Source: an uncultured Collinsella sp.
Lineage (GTDB): Bacteria; Actinomycetota; Coriobacteriia; Coriobacteriales; Coriobacteriaceae
Direction: 5' to 3'
DNA length: 62,761 bases
Assembly (NCBI GenBank): GCA_900548815.1
Contig: URLR01000004.1
Location: 1 to 62,761 of the forward strand
The notes beneath the pieces were generated by a model that was not told the DNA's origin, ran no database searches, and worked only from the letters and a program-made list of their open reading frames with translations. How positions within the stretch are numbered: position 1 is the first letter of the stretch; the number at the start of each line of letters is the position of its first letter. Of the stretch, positions 24,882-33,753 are shown in pieces. The position numbers and the translations under genes were made by a program.

Positions 24882-26765
24882 ATGGGTACCCGCGAGCGAC
24901 ATATCGGCCACGCGGCCGCCCGATCCGCACCCGTGGCGGATCCCAGGGGCGGCAGGCTCTTCGCCATGCCGCGATTCCTTGTTGGCATAACACATCAGGC
25001 GTACCGTCACCGCGTCTTCGCTATCGCCGGCGCCATCACCGCACTGTTCCTCATGCTTTTGGCAGTCTTGCCGGCGCTGTTCGCCTTCGACCTCAAACTT
25101 TCTAACGCCGTGCCCGCCTATAGCGAGGTGTCCGAAGAGGTCGTGGATGCGCTCGTCCATTCGAGCTCTCTGCCGTTGCTTGTTGCCGCAATTGCATTTT
25201 CGATCTGGGGCGTATCGGTCTATCTGCGCTGTTTGGACTATGTGTTGCGCCGCCGCCTTGTTGCCATCGCCACCATCTGCGCCCTGTGGATGATCGAAGT
25301 CATTCTCAAGTACAAGTCGTTCACGCCGTTCTATGCCACCGTGCTGTGGTACCTGTACTACGTGCCCATGACGCTCATTCCACTGCTCTACCAGTTGTGT
25401 GGTCTGCGCCTTGCGGGCCTGGAGCAACACCGCCTGGGTCGCCGCTACTGCGCTGCGCTGTGGATTGTGGCCATCCTGCTTATCGGATTTGTGCTCACCA
25501 ACGATTTTCACCAGCAGGTCTTCCGCTTTGACCGTACAAGCGACACCTGGAGCAACGATTACACGTACGGCTGGGGTTATTTCGCCGTCTTAGTGTGGAC
25601 GGCCTTTAACTTCGTGGCCTTTTTTATCCTGGTTGGTCGGTCCTCGTCCTTTCGCATCCAGCGTTTCTCGGGTACGGCGGCGCTCGTACTGCTGGGTGGC
25701 GCATTCTTTGCCATCTCGTATGCGTTGCGCGTGCCCTGGGCATGGAAGCTCAACTTTTCGCTCGTCTATTGCGTTCTGTGCGTGGTGGCGATGGAAATCT
25801 GTCTCGATTGCGGTGTCATTCCGTCATATCACGACATTGCCGGCATCTTTGACACCTTGCCGCTTGACCTCAAAGTTCTAACGCGCGACCTGCAGGAAGT
25901 CTATGCCACGCCAGTGTCAAAGCCAATGCCGGTGGGCGTGCGCGAGGAGTTGCGGGTCCAGGAGCACGGCCGCGCCCATGCCTTTGCCGTGGCGTCCGAT
26001 CCCGATGTAATGTACCGTGCCTTCCCACTGCTGGGCGGATCGGCCCTGCTTGCCCAAGACGTGTCGGAGCTCAACGAGCTTAACCGTGAACTGGCACATC
26101 GTCGCATGGAACTGCAGCGTCAAAATGAGCTGCTCGCCGCCGACTACGACCTTAAGACGCATTTGGCAGATCAAGAGGCCGAGACCTTGCTGGTCCAAGA
26201 CGTGGATCAAGCGCTTGCCCGCGCGCTCGAAGGGATGTACGACCTGCTGAGCTCGCTGCCGCCGTTGACCGACGAAGTGTCTTCGCACGAGCGTTACCGC
26301 ATGCTGCAGCGCGCCAAGATGCTCGTCGCCTATTGCAAGCGCAAGGGGTCACTCACGTTGGCGCAGCACGGGGAGAGCGGCTTTGATCGCGACCGCATTC
26401 AGCTCATTGCCAACGAGCTCGCAAGCGACCTGCGCACCATCGATATCGATTGCGCCTCGATTATCGCCATACGGCGCCCGATGCACGCCAGTACGGTAAG
26501 CGCCCTGTACGACTGCGTGTATGACTTTGCGTTTTTTGCCTACACCACCGACCATCCGGCGCTTATGTATCACTTGGGCGACCATGACCGGTGCAGTGTC
26601 GAGCTGCGTGCCACGCTTTTTTCCAACGATGATGAAGATCTTTCGCAGACGCCCGCTGCGCAAGAGCTCGAAAGCGCTCTGCAAGGGCGCAACGTGGCAT
26701 ACCGCCTTGAGGGCGAACCCGGCCAGTTGCGTATGATCGTGTTGATGCCGCGGGCGGGTGAGTGA
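24882..26765 (+). CDS. Seven-helix sensor protein with degenerate kinase-like C-terminus
   Basis: About 627 residues. About six to seven membrane helices (about 48-320), a short linker, a coiled-coil-like stretch (about 410-470), then a region resembling a histidine-kinase core. It reads LSSLPPLTDEVSSHERYRML in place of the dimerisation helix and ALYDCVYDFAFFAY in place of an N-box, without the conserved Asn. No clear ATP-binding glycines are visible. It overlaps the next gene's start region, which encodes an intact-looking kinase, so it may be a sensory partner. Start is uncertain: ATG 24882 lacks a ribosome site, and ATG 24966 is an alternative with AGGGGCGGCAGG upstream. Confidence 0.65.
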   Translation: MGTRERHIGHAAARSAPVADPRGGRLFAMPRFLVGITHQAYRHRVFAIAGAITALFLMLLAVLPALFAFDLKLSNAVPAYSEVSEEVVDALVHSSSLPLLVAAIAFSIWGVSVYLRCLDYVLRRRLVAIATICALWMIEVILKYKSFTPFYATVLWYLYYVPMTLIPLLYQLCGLRLAGLEQHRLGRRYCAALWIVAILLIGFVLTNDFHQQVFRFDRTSDTWSNDYTYGWGYFAVLVWTAFNFVAFFILVGRSSSFRIQRFSGTAALVLLGGAFFAISYALRVPWAWKLNFSLVYCVLCVVAMEICLDCGVIPSYHDIAGIFDTLPLDLKVLTRDLQEVYATPVSKPMPVGVREELRVQEHGRAHAFAVASDPDVMYRAFPLLGGSALLAQDVSELNELNRELAHRRMELQRQNELLAADYDLKTHLADQEAETLLVQDVDQALARALEGMYDLLSSLPPLTDEVSSHERYRMLQRAKMLVAYCKRKGSLTLAQHGESGFDRDRIQLIANELASDLRTIDIDCASIIAIRRPMHASTVSALYDCVYDFAFFAYTTDHPALMYHLGDHDRCSVELRATLFSNDDEDLSQTPAAQELESALQGRNVAYRLEGEPGQLRMIVLMPRAGE

Positions 26766-26767
26766 CG

Positions 26768-28261
26768 ATGCAGATTTCGCTCATCCTTCCCCAAATCGTT
26801 GCGCTCGATATTGTCTTTGCCCTGGCTGCGTGCCTGCAGACGATCCACGTTCCGCTCATCGCATCGCGCCGCTCGTCCTATAACCGTAAGGCGGTTTGCA
26901 CCTACGAGGCGAGCCTCGTGCTTCACCTGGTGGTTTCGGCGCTTATCCTGTTCGCGTCGTCTGGCTCGTATCTGGTGGCGCCGCTTGACGTTTGCGCCAG
27001 GGCAATGGGCGGAGCGCTGTGGCTCAATGCCGCAATCTTTGCCTATGGCGTGGTGCTTATGGTGCGCTATCGTCGCCCCGTCATGCTGGTCGAGCTGCTG
27101 CTTGTTGTCGCCGTGACGCCGCCGGTGGTTTTTGCCATGGGCTCGGCGTGGACCGTTGTCCTTATCGCAGAGGGAGCGTTCTTCCTGTTCCGTTCCATCG
27201 CGGCGCTCTTGATGGACGTCCATAACCGCCAGGAGGATATCACCGCGTTCTCGACGATCGAGACCATCAACGTGATTCCCGTGGGCATCCTGTATCTGGA
27301 CCCGAGGGGCCGTCCGCTGCTCATGAACCGCTGCATGCGCAAAAACCTGGTGGAGCTTCATATGCCCACCGATCTAGGTGACATGAGCGGCACATGGAAC
27401 GACCTGCGCAAACTTAGCATGCAAATGCCCGAAAGCAGTAGGAACCGCGTGCGGATTAACTTGGACCGTTTTGGTGAGGCTCGCGCGGTGATCGAGATTT
27501 CTCCCGCCGAGATTCGCCTATTTGTGCACGACGAGGTTATGGTTTCGGGCCGCCTCTTTGAGCGCATTATCGGACTGGACGTGACGGAATACGCACACGC
27601 CTACGACCGCCTGGCGCAAGCCAACCACCTGCTTGAGCTTGCGGGCCAAGAGCTCCAAGCCCAGATCGAAGAAGTCAAAAAAGTTGCTGACAATGCGGCC
27701 TATCTGCGTATGCGCGCTCGCGTGCACGACGTGATCGGGCAGCGCCTGTCCATCCTCCATCGTTATCTGGAGGAGGGGCGCCTGGATGACGAGTCACTCG
27801 AGCAGATCGACCCGCTGCTGCGCTCAATCGCTGCCGATCTGCGCAGTGGGGGCGACACCGAACCGACAGAGCAACTGGGCGATATCGTCCATGCCTTTGG
27901 CCTGGTGAGCGTGCAGATCGATGTGGAGGGCGAGCTGCCTGAGGACGCGCGTGTCGCCGCAGCCTTTCTGCAGATTATCCGCGAAGCCTCGACCAATGCC
28001 ACCAAGCATGCACAGGCCCATCGGGTCCATGTGCGCCTGTGGCGGGAGACGTCGGAAGGCAGCGCTGTTGCGCGGATGACCGTTTCTAACGACGGCGCGC
28101 CTGCACCCGTATCGTATCGCGAGGGAACGGGTATTCCAGGTATGAGGCATGTCGCGCAAGATCTGGGCGGCTGCCTGGAAATCCATGCCGCCCCGCCCTT
28201 TACGCTTGCGGTGTCCATCCCGCTCAACGCCAGCGCCACAGCTCAAAGGAGAAACTCATGA
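26768..28261 (+). CDS. Sensor histidine kinase (HisKA_3-like)
   Basis: 497 residues. Six to seven N-terminal helices (about 1-150), a PAS-like segment (about 160-255, INVIPVGILYLD), a coiled coil, the dimerisation helix with a candidate phospho-acceptor His320 in RARVHDVIGQRLSILHRYL, and an ATPase domain. The ATPase domain has REASTNATKHAQAH (N-box) and GTGIPGMRHVAQDLGG (G-box). This is the NarX/DesK-type layout. GTG 26762 (overlapping the previous stop) is an alternative start. It overlaps the response regulator gene by 4 nt (ATGA), so the two are cognate. Confidence 0.85.
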   Translation: MQISLILPQIVALDIVFALAACLQTIHVPLIASRRSSYNRKAVCTYEASLVLHLVVSALILFASSGSYLVAPLDVCARAMGGALWLNAAIFAYGVVLMVRYRRPVMLVELLLVVAVTPPVVFAMGSAWTVVLIAEGAFFLFRSIAALLMDVHNRQEDITAFSTIETINVIPVGILYLDPRGRPLLMNRCMRKNLVELHMPTDLGDMSGTWNDLRKLSMQMPESSRNRVRINLDRFGEARAVIEISPAEIRLFVHDEVMVSGRLFERIIGLDVTEYAHAYDRLAQANHLLELAGQELQAQIEEVKKVADNAAYLRMRARVHDVIGQRLSILHRYLEEGRLDDESLEQIDPLLRSIAADLRSGGDTEPTEQLGDIVHAFGLVSVQIDVEGELPEDARVAAAFLQIIREASTNATKHAQAHRVHVRLWRETSEGSAVARMTVSNDGAPAPVSYREGTGIPGMRHVAQDLGGCLEIHAAPPFTLAVSIPLNASATAQRRNS

Positions 28262-28881
28262 TTCGCGTCCTTATCGTCGAAGACCAAGCTATCTTGCGCG
28301 AGAGCCTGGCGCGCTCCGTTGGCGACCAGCCCGATATGACCGTTGTTTCCGCCATTGCCGATGCTTCCGAGGCCTTGGGTGTCGCGCTCAAGGAGCGCCC
28401 GGACATGATACTGATGGACGTGTGCACCGAACACGATTCAAACGGCATCGTGGCGGCGGCGCGCATCAAGGAGCAACTGCCCGAGTGTCGCATCATTATC
28501 ATGACCGGCATGCCCGAGATCACCTTTGTCGATCAGGCCCGCGAGGCGGGCGTCGACAGCTTTGTGTACAAGAACGTCGGTATCGACGAGCTGTTCGCCG
28601 TGATGCGCTCCACGCTGGCGGGCTATTGCACGTTTCCCAAGCCGCCCGAGAGCATTTTTTCGGGCACGGCGACCCTCGACGATGTCGAGCTGTCGATTTT
28701 GCGCCTTGCCTGCGAGGGCAAGAGCCGCCGCGAGATCGCGGCCGAGCTGTTTATGAGCGAGGGCACCATCAAACGCCGCATCTCGGAGATTCTCAACAAG
28801 ACCGGCTACGACAACATCATGCGTCTGGCCGTGCATGCGGTGACCGAAGGCAGCATCGTCCCCAACATGGAGCGCCCGTAG
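28258..28881 (+). CDS. NarL/FixJ-type response regulator
   Basis: 207 residues. Receiver domain 1-120 with acidic pocket EDQ (about 8-10), phospho-acceptor Asp54 in ILMDVC, Thr in MTGMP and Lys in VYKNVG. A LuxR-type HTH fills about 135-200 (LDDVELSILRLACEGKSRREIAAE and MSEGTIKRRISEILNKTG). The start overlaps the kinase stop as ATGA. With the two upstream genes it forms a three-gene signalling operon; targets are unknown. Two strong hairpins follow. Confidence 0.93.
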   Translation: MIRVLIVEDQAILRESLARSVGDQPDMTVVSAIADASEALGVALKERPDMILMDVCTEHDSNGIVAAARIKEQLPECRIIIMTGMPEITFVDQAREAGVDSFVYKNVGIDELFAVMRSTLAGYCTFPKPPESIFSGTATLDDVELSILRLACEGKSRREIAAELFMSEGTIKRRISEILNKTGYDNIMRLAVHAVTEGSIVPNMERP

Positions 28882-28915
28882 TCGGTGTGCCGCCCGTGCT
28901 CCAACGCCGAAGATA

Positions 28916-28954
28916 GGTCGCCCGCCGTTTTGCATCTAAAAACGGCGGGCGACC
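28916..28954 (+). terminator. Hairpin after the response regulator gene
   Basis: GGTCGCCCGCCGTTTT (28916-28931) pairs with AAAACGGCGGGCGACC (28939-28954), a 16-bp stem with a short loop. It has a U-rich 5' arm end but no trailing T-run. Confidence 0.6.
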
Positions 28955-28986
28955 TGCTTGTATGGGCAGTGCTGTCGGCATAAAGC

Positions 28987-29021
28987 GGCGGGGCCGCAGG
29001 ATCATTTCCTGCGGCCCCGCC
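28987..29021 (-). terminator. GC-rich hairpin after the lipoprotein gene
   Basis: GGCGGGGCCGCAGGA (28987-29001) pairs perfectly with TCCTGCGGCCCCGCC (29007-29021). On the minus strand it lies about 50 nt after the lipoprotein stop and is followed by GCTTTATG, a weak T-tract. Confidence 0.55.
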
Positions 29022-29071
29022 TGGCATGTGCGCGGATATGTCCGCCAATCCGCGGCTATCGGTGTCTGCCG

Positions 29072-29914
29072 TTACGCGATGGTTGCGCTGTAAGAGGCGA
29101 CGTCCTCGTAGGAATCGGTCAGGTAGGCGTCGATGCCGATGGTCGTGTTAACCAGGTCGTCAAGACTGTCAAGCTCGCCGCTCGAGAACGTGAATTCCTC
29201 GGTGGCGCTGGTGCCGGGCATCAGGTTAGCCGAGAACCAGGGTTCCTTCATGGTGCCGTTGACGTTGGTCTTGCCGGAAGGAGCGTAGAAGGTCAGGTCC
29301 TTGTCGCTCTTGTTGGTGATGTTGACGACAAAGCCGATGTCGCCCCAGTCGTCCTTGAATTTCTCGGTGATGGTGATGGTGCACAGATCGTCATCGGCGA
29401 CGGTGACGGCGGGGGAGATTTCGACGCTCTGGACATCGTCGTCTTCGACGGCCTCATCGATCTCCTCTTCCTTCTCGGCGTTCTCGCGATCCTTCTTCAC
29501 CGTACCGGACAGATCCTTGTCGGACTTGGTGAAGATGAGCTTGTCGCCGTCCACCTCCAGGACGAGCTTGTCGTCCTTGAGCTTCAGATCGTGCGACTCA
29601 TCTTCGGCGGTGATCGTTACGGTGGTGGCGTCCTTGGCTTCCCATTTCAGGTCGGCGACCTCAAGGAACATATCGAGGACGCCTGTGCCGTCCTCGTCGA
29701 GGATCAGGACGCAGTTGAGGCCCCACTCCTTGAGCATATCCATGTACTCATCGGTGAGCTCTTCGCCATCCAAGGTTCCACCCGAGTACTGCCAGCTGCC
29801 GACGAAGTTGGCCTTGGGGTCCTTGCCGCCGCCGCTGCAGCCCGTCAGGGCAAAGGCGAGCGCCAGGACGCATGTCAGAAATGCGAGTACGGACTTTTTG
29901 AACGTTGTCTTCAT
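29072..29914 (-). CDS. Secreted lipoprotein, DUF5067-like C-terminus
   Basis: 280 residues. Signal peptide MKTTFKKSVLAFLTCVLALA ends in the lipobox LTGC (Cys about 27), followed by SGGGKD. The body has a lipocalin-like repeat region (GSWQYSGGTLDGEELTDEYM; DLKWEAKDATTVTITAEDES) and a C-terminal beta domain (about 195-280, ITEKFKDDWGDIGFVVNITN) of the kind seen in DUF5067 or telomere-like exported proteins. ATG 29914 has GAAGGAGG just upstream. It is 80 nt downstream of the SPFH gene on the same strand and may be co-transcribed. Confidence 0.85.
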   Translation of the reverse strand: MKTTFKKSVLAFLTCVLALAFALTGCSGGGKDPKANFVGSWQYSGGTLDGEELTDEYMDMLKEWGLNCVLILDEDGTGVLDMFLEVADLKWEAKDATTVTITAEDESHDLKLKDDKLVLEVDGDKLIFTKSDKDLSGTVKKDRENAEKEEEIDEAVEDDDVQSVEISPAVTVADDDLCTITITEKFKDDWGDIGFVVNITNKSDKDLTFYAPSGKTNVNGTMKEPWFSANLMPGTSATEEFTFSSGELDSLDDLVNTTIGIDAYLTDSYEDVASYSATIA

Positions 29915-29994
29915 GGTGTCCTCCTTCATCGAACGAAACCCATAGAAGCAAATGCGGGGGTGGCGGATCCCCCGCCAATTACCAGATAGAGGGG

Positions 29995-31233
29995 CTAGGG
30001 CCGGGGCGTTCCGCAGTTGCTGCAGAACTTGCCGCCGTTTTCGCTGCCGCAGTTGGGGCAGAACCACTTGGCCGGTGCGGGCGCGGGCGCGGGGCTGCCG
30101 CACTCGGAGCAGAACTTGCCGGTGTTGGTGGCGCCGCAGCTGCAGGTCCATGTGCCGGCCGCAGGTGCGGCGGGAGCCGGTGCGGGAGCGGGTGCCGGAG
30201 CCGGCTGCGGGGCGGCCTGCTGCTGCGCCTGGCCGGCGGCGAACAGCTGGCTGGCGTTCATACCGCCCATGCCGCCTGCCATGCCCATGCCCATAAAGCC
30301 CGCCATCGCGCCGTTGGGGTTGGCGGCTGCCGCGCGCATTGCGTCGCTCTGGGCGCTGGCAATGTTGGCTGCCGCCATAGTGGGATCGCGCATGACCGCG
30401 GCTTTCTGCAGGTCCTTGATCATCTGCTCGTCCTCTTGCGAGGCGGCGATGGAGTTGACGCCAAAGCTCACGATCTCGACGCCACGCAGGTCACGCCAGT
30501 CGGCAGAGAGGACCTCGTTGAGCGCACGGGCGAGCTCGGTGGTGTGGCCGGGGATGGCGCTGTAGCGGATGCCCATCTCCGAAATCTTGGCAAAGGCGGG
30601 CTGCAGGGCGGTGAGCAGCTCGGACTTAAGCTGGCTGTCGATCTTGTCGCGCGTATAGCTATCGGTCACGTTGCCGCACACGTTGGTGTAGAACAGCAGC
30701 GGGTTGGTGATGCGATACGAATACTCGCCGTTGCAGCGCACGGAGATGTCGACGTCCAGGCCAATGTTGTTATCGACCACGCGGAAGGGCACGGGCGAGG
30801 CGGTGCCGTACTTGTTGCCGATGATCTCCTTGGTGTTGATGAAGTAGACGCGCTGGTCCTTGCCCGCGTCGCCGCCAAAGGTAAAGCGGCTGCCGATATT
30901 GGCGAAGGTCTCCTTGATGGAGTCGCCCAGGTTGCCGCTAAAGACGCTCGGCTCGCTGCCGGTATCGAAGACGAACTCACCGGGCTCCAGCGCGACTTCG
31001 ATGATCTTGCCGTTTTGCACCACGAGCATGCCCTGGCCGTCGTTGACGGCGATGACCGAGCCGTTGGAGATGACGTTGTCCTCGCCGCGCGTGTTGGAGC
31101 TGCGGCCACCGGTGCGTTTGCTGCCCTTGCAGGCCAAGACGTCAGCAGGCATCGATTCGCAATAGATAAATTCCTTCCACTGGTCGGCCATGACGCCGCC
31201 GGCAGCTCCCAATCCAGCTTTCAAGAGTCCCAT
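29995..31233 (-). CDS. SPFH-domain protein with C-terminal zinc ribbons (YdjI-like)
   Basis: 412 residues. No signal peptide. An SPFH/virion-core-type domain fills about 15-260 (WKEFIYCESMPADVLACKG; DVDISVRCNGEYSYRI), then a Gly/Met/Gln linker and a Pro-Ala repeat. Two zinc ribbons end the protein: WTCSCGATNTGKFCSECG and WFCPNCGSENGGKFCSNCG. This is the layout of Bacillus YdjI, found with YdjG and a PspA homologue in an envelope-stress operon. Here the two upstream genes are zinc-ribbon proteins and no PspA is present. A membrane-platform role is inferred from the family. Confidence 0.87.
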   Translation of the reverse strand: MGLLKAGLGAAGGVMADQWKEFIYCESMPADVLACKGSKRTGGRSSNTRGEDNVISNGSVIAVNDGQGMLVVQNGKIIEVALEPGEFVFDTGSEPSVFSGNLGDSIKETFANIGSRFTFGGDAGKDQRVYFINTKEIIGNKYGTASPVPFRVVDNNIGLDVDISVRCNGEYSYRITNPLLFYTNVCGNVTDSYTRDKIDSQLKSELLTALQPAFAKISEMGIRYSAIPGHTTELARALNEVLSADWRDLRGVEIVSFGVNSIAASQEDEQMIKDLQKAAVMRDPTMAAANIASAQSDAMRAAAANPNGAMAGFMGMGMAGGMGGMNASQLFAAGQAQQQAAPQPAPAPAPAPAPAAPAAGTWTCSCGATNTGKFCSECGSPAPAPAPAKWFCPNCGSENGGKFCSNCGTPRP

Positions 31234-31281
31234 GGTAATCTTCCTTTCTCGTCAAAGGCCGGGTGGTATTGGTTGGATTGC

Positions 31282-32604
31282 TTAGTCGTCCTTGTCGTCT
31301 TTCATGACAACGGTGGTCTCGGTGTGGCTGAAGGTGTCGTGCTTCTCGGTCAGGTCGAGCTCGCCGCAGTACTCGTCGGCGTGGGTGGCCTCGTTGGCCG
31401 TCTTGAGCTGGCCTACCAGTAGCACGTCTCCGATAATCACGATGATCAGCGGCGCGATGACGTTGATGAGGATGCCCTCGATATCAAAGGTGAGGTAATC
31501 CGGATCGAAGGCGTATTCCCCCATAAAGAGAATCTGGGAGAGGATAAATCCGATCACGAAGAACAGCACCGAGGCGATGGCGAGCTTGGGCTTGGAGCAG
31601 GGGAGCTCGCCGACCAAGCGGCCGGTCTGGCCGTTCATGGCAAACAGGTAGCTCTTGCCGTTCCACGAGGTGGAGAGCATCCAGACGGGGAACAGGGCGT
31701 AGTCGCTGTCTTCCCAGGTGTAGTCGAGCTGCTTGCTTTCGACCGTGGCATCGTCGTATTCGTCGACGACGGTCTCGCGCAGGGCCGAGATTGTGCTTTC
31801 TTCCATACGGCGTTCGGCGCGCGCCTTGCAGGTCTCGCAGTCCTCGTCGTAACGGTTGGCGATGTAGCCGGGCATATATGCGACCGAGAACGGGCGCAGC
31901 GCGTCGTAGTCAAACGGCTCGATGGCATCCATGTGGCCGTCGGGCATCTTGGACGATCCGTCGACGGGCACGCGCTTAAACGAGATATTGCCCTTGCGAT
32001 AGGCATCGTAGTGGTCGGTGGTCGTGACGGTGCGGTCGGATTCCTCGGTCACGGTCTCGTTGGTCGCGTCAAAGTGCACTTCGCCGTCAACGCGGGCGCC
32101 GTAGAGCCAAAACGGCACGTAGACACCTTGGACCTCGTCGATGTGGTTGCCGGTGACAAAGCTCTTGGGCAGCAAGATCTTGCCCTTGTAGTGTTCCTTG
32201 AGTGCGGCCGTGACGTCATCGCGCCCGAGCTTAAACGGAATTACTAGGTCGGGCGAGAAGTCGCCCGAGAGCTGGCCGGGCGCCACGGCGGAGTTGCCGC
32301 AGTACGGGCAGGTGGTGACGGCGACGGTGCCGTCGGACACGAGCTCGGCGCCGCACGACGAGCAGATGTAGCCGGCGTTTTGGGCGAGCTCCTGCACCGC
32401 GTCGTCGGCGACGGGCTTGGGCGTTGCGGCTGCCGCATCGGCTTTGGCGTCGGCCTTGTCCTGGCGCTCGCGATAGAGAGCCTCGACTTCTTCGACTTCA
32501 AAGCGCGAGTCACAGTAGTCGCAGACGAGCTTTTGCTCGGCACTGGCAAAGTGAAGGGGGCCGCCACACGCGGGGCATTGATAGTTGACGCTCTCGAAGG
32601 CCAT
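31282..32604 (-). CDS. Zinc-ribbon membrane protein (YdjG/TFIIB-ribbon type)
   Basis: 440 residues. Two N-terminal zinc ribbons: CPACGGPLHFASAEQKLVCDYCD (Cys pairs about 10/13 and 28/31) and CSSCGAELVSDG...CPYCGN (about 80-105). A central beta-rich domain follows with a further CETCKAR, then two membrane segments near the C-terminus (about 345-370 and 380-400). The pattern matches the TFIIB-type zinc-ribbon protein that accompanies YdjI-type SPFH proteins. It lies between its two partners with gaps of 48 and 24 nt, so one operon is likely. Ribosome site GAAAGGA precedes the ATG. Confidence 0.82.
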   Translation of the reverse strand: MAFESVNYQCPACGGPLHFASAEQKLVCDYCDSRFEVEEVEALYRERQDKADAKADAAAATPKPVADDAVQELAQNAGYICSSCGAELVSDGTVAVTTCPYCGNSAVAPGQLSGDFSPDLVIPFKLGRDDVTAALKEHYKGKILLPKSFVTGNHIDEVQGVYVPFWLYGARVDGEVHFDATNETVTEESDRTVTTTDHYDAYRKGNISFKRVPVDGSSKMPDGHMDAIEPFDYDALRPFSVAYMPGYIANRYDEDCETCKARAERRMEESTISALRETVVDEYDDATVESKQLDYTWEDSDYALFPVWMLSTSWNGKSYLFAMNGQTGRLVGELPCSKPKLAIASVLFFVIGFILSQILFMGEYAFDPDYLTFDIEGILINVIAPLIIVIIGDVLLVGQLKTANEATHADEYCGELDLTEKHDTFSHTETTVVMKDDKDD

Positions 32605-32628
32605 GATCGGTCCTTTCGCTGCCGGAGG

Positions 32629-33366
32629 CTATGCGCCGATGGCGCCGCCGCAGTATTCGCAGCGCCCACTGGCATCGGGAATGGTGGTGGCTCCGCAGAA
32701 GGGGCAGGTCACCGCGGTCTTGGGGGCCTTGGCGGCCACGACGCTGTCGCGCGTCTCCTGGCGCAGCTGCACCAGTGCGTCGCGAACCTCGGTTGCCTGG
32801 CGCTTGGCCTCGCGGTATTCGATGGAGCCGCGCTGATCGATGGTGGAGTCATTCACGCGCAGGTTGATCTCGGTAAAGTACGGCGTGTTGACGTGGATGG
32901 TCAGATTAAAGTCGTAATCCAGGTCGTAGCGCGGCGGGTTGTAGCTCTCGCGCTCGCCGTCCTCGGTCTCGCGATAGATCTCGGTGCGTTGCTCGTCGAT
33001 ATCCATATCGCAGCCGAGTACCTGCGAGAACTCGATGGTGTCGGGATTGGCGTCGCGCCAGCGGCTCTGCGAGGTGATGATCAGCAGGCCCGCGTCCTCA
33101 TCGAGCATAATATTGGTGCGCCCGGCAGAAAGCGTGCGCGTGGGGTTGAACGAAGACAGGCGCTCGGCGTTGGCTTCGCGGTAGGCGAGTTGCTCACGGA
33201 TATCGTCCGCGGTGCTGGAGCGATAGCCGTGAAAGTAGGGGGAGAGCTTGCCGGCGCACTCTTTGCACAGGTAGCCTTCATTGATTTTTGTCTTACCTAG
33301 AAGTCCCAGCTCGGTACCGCAAATCGCGCACTCTTTCTTCTCGAACATCTTGTCAAAGAAGCCCAT
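32629..33366 (-). CDS. DUF4428/zinc-ribbon protein, first gene of the SPFH cluster
   Basis: 245 residues. The N-terminal zinc motif CAICGTELG...CKECAGK (about 16-40) is typical of DUF4428. A middle domain of about 150 residues (LLIITSQSRWRDANPDTIEF) is of unknown function and resembles the DUF4178-like parts of related operons. A C-terminal zinc ribbon CPFCGATTIPDASGRCEYCG (about 222-241) matches those of the two downstream proteins. No membrane segment. It probably heads the three-gene operon. The shared ribbons suggest the proteins act in one complex. Confidence 0.78.
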   Translation of the reverse strand: MGFFDKMFEKKECAICGTELGLLGKTKINEGYLCKECAGKLSPYFHGYRSSTADDIREQLAYREANAERLSSFNPTRTLSAGRTNIMLDEDAGLLIITSQSRWRDANPDTIEFSQVLGCDMDIDEQRTEIYRETEDGERESYNPPRYDLDYDFNLTIHVNTPYFTEINLRVNDSTIDQRGSIEYREAKRQATEVRDALVQLRQETRDSVVAAKAPKTAVTCPFCGATTIPDASGRCEYCGGAIGA

Positions 33367-33484
33367 GGCTGCCTCCCATCAACTGGTAGCGTGTGTCACT
33401 TTTGATGATGGGGGAGTGCGCGATCCTTCGCGATACCCAGACGGCTCAAGGAGTCTCCACAACTGGGACACATGGCCCATTTTT

Positions 33485-33519
33485 GACTAGTCATTGGGGA
33501 CGTTCTTAAACGACTAGTC
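33485..33519 (-). repeat. Palindromic repeat (AACGTCCCC family), copy 3
   Basis: GACTAGTCATT (33485-33495) and AACGACTAGTC (33509-33519) flank GGGGACGTTCTTA. The arms are longer than in copies 1 and 2, and the loop is the same on the opposite strand. Confidence 0.8.
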
Positions 33520-33537
33520 GCGGGGGACACTCTTCGG

Positions 33538-33568
33538 CCACTCATTGGGGACGTACTTAAATGAGTGG
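33538..33568 (-). repeat. Palindromic repeat (AACGTCCCC family), copy 4 with compensatory arms
   Basis: CCACTCATT (33538-33546) and AATGAGTGG (33560-33568) flank GGGGACGTACTTA. Relative to AGTCATT/AATGACT both arms changed together (GTC to CTC, GAC to GAG), keeping the stem. Confidence 0.8.
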
Positions 33569-33753
33569 TAGTTGGAGACACTCCTGGCCGAGCTAGAGAT
33601 CGCGCGCGTCCCTTCTGGTCCATGCGGCTCAAAATCGCGGCGTGATGTGGACGGCTGGGGTCGAATTGGCAGCATTTCGAGCCTGGCTTCGATATTGAGA
33701 CTGGTTCTCTATTAAAATAGATTTCCAGACAATTGAGCGGCTGCGGGTTAACC

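Larger units (their letters stand above)
33367..33753. other. Intergenic region with two palindromic repeats, no gene seen
   Basis: This 387-nt stretch separates the SPFH cluster (-) from the LuxR gene (+). It contains two minus-orientation copies of the AACGTCCCC repeat (33485-33519, 33538-33568). Fragments related to them also appear (AACTGGGACAC near 33461, GTTGGAGACACTCC near 33570). ATTAAAATAG at 33712 could be a -10 region for the LuxR gene. Confidence 0.6.
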
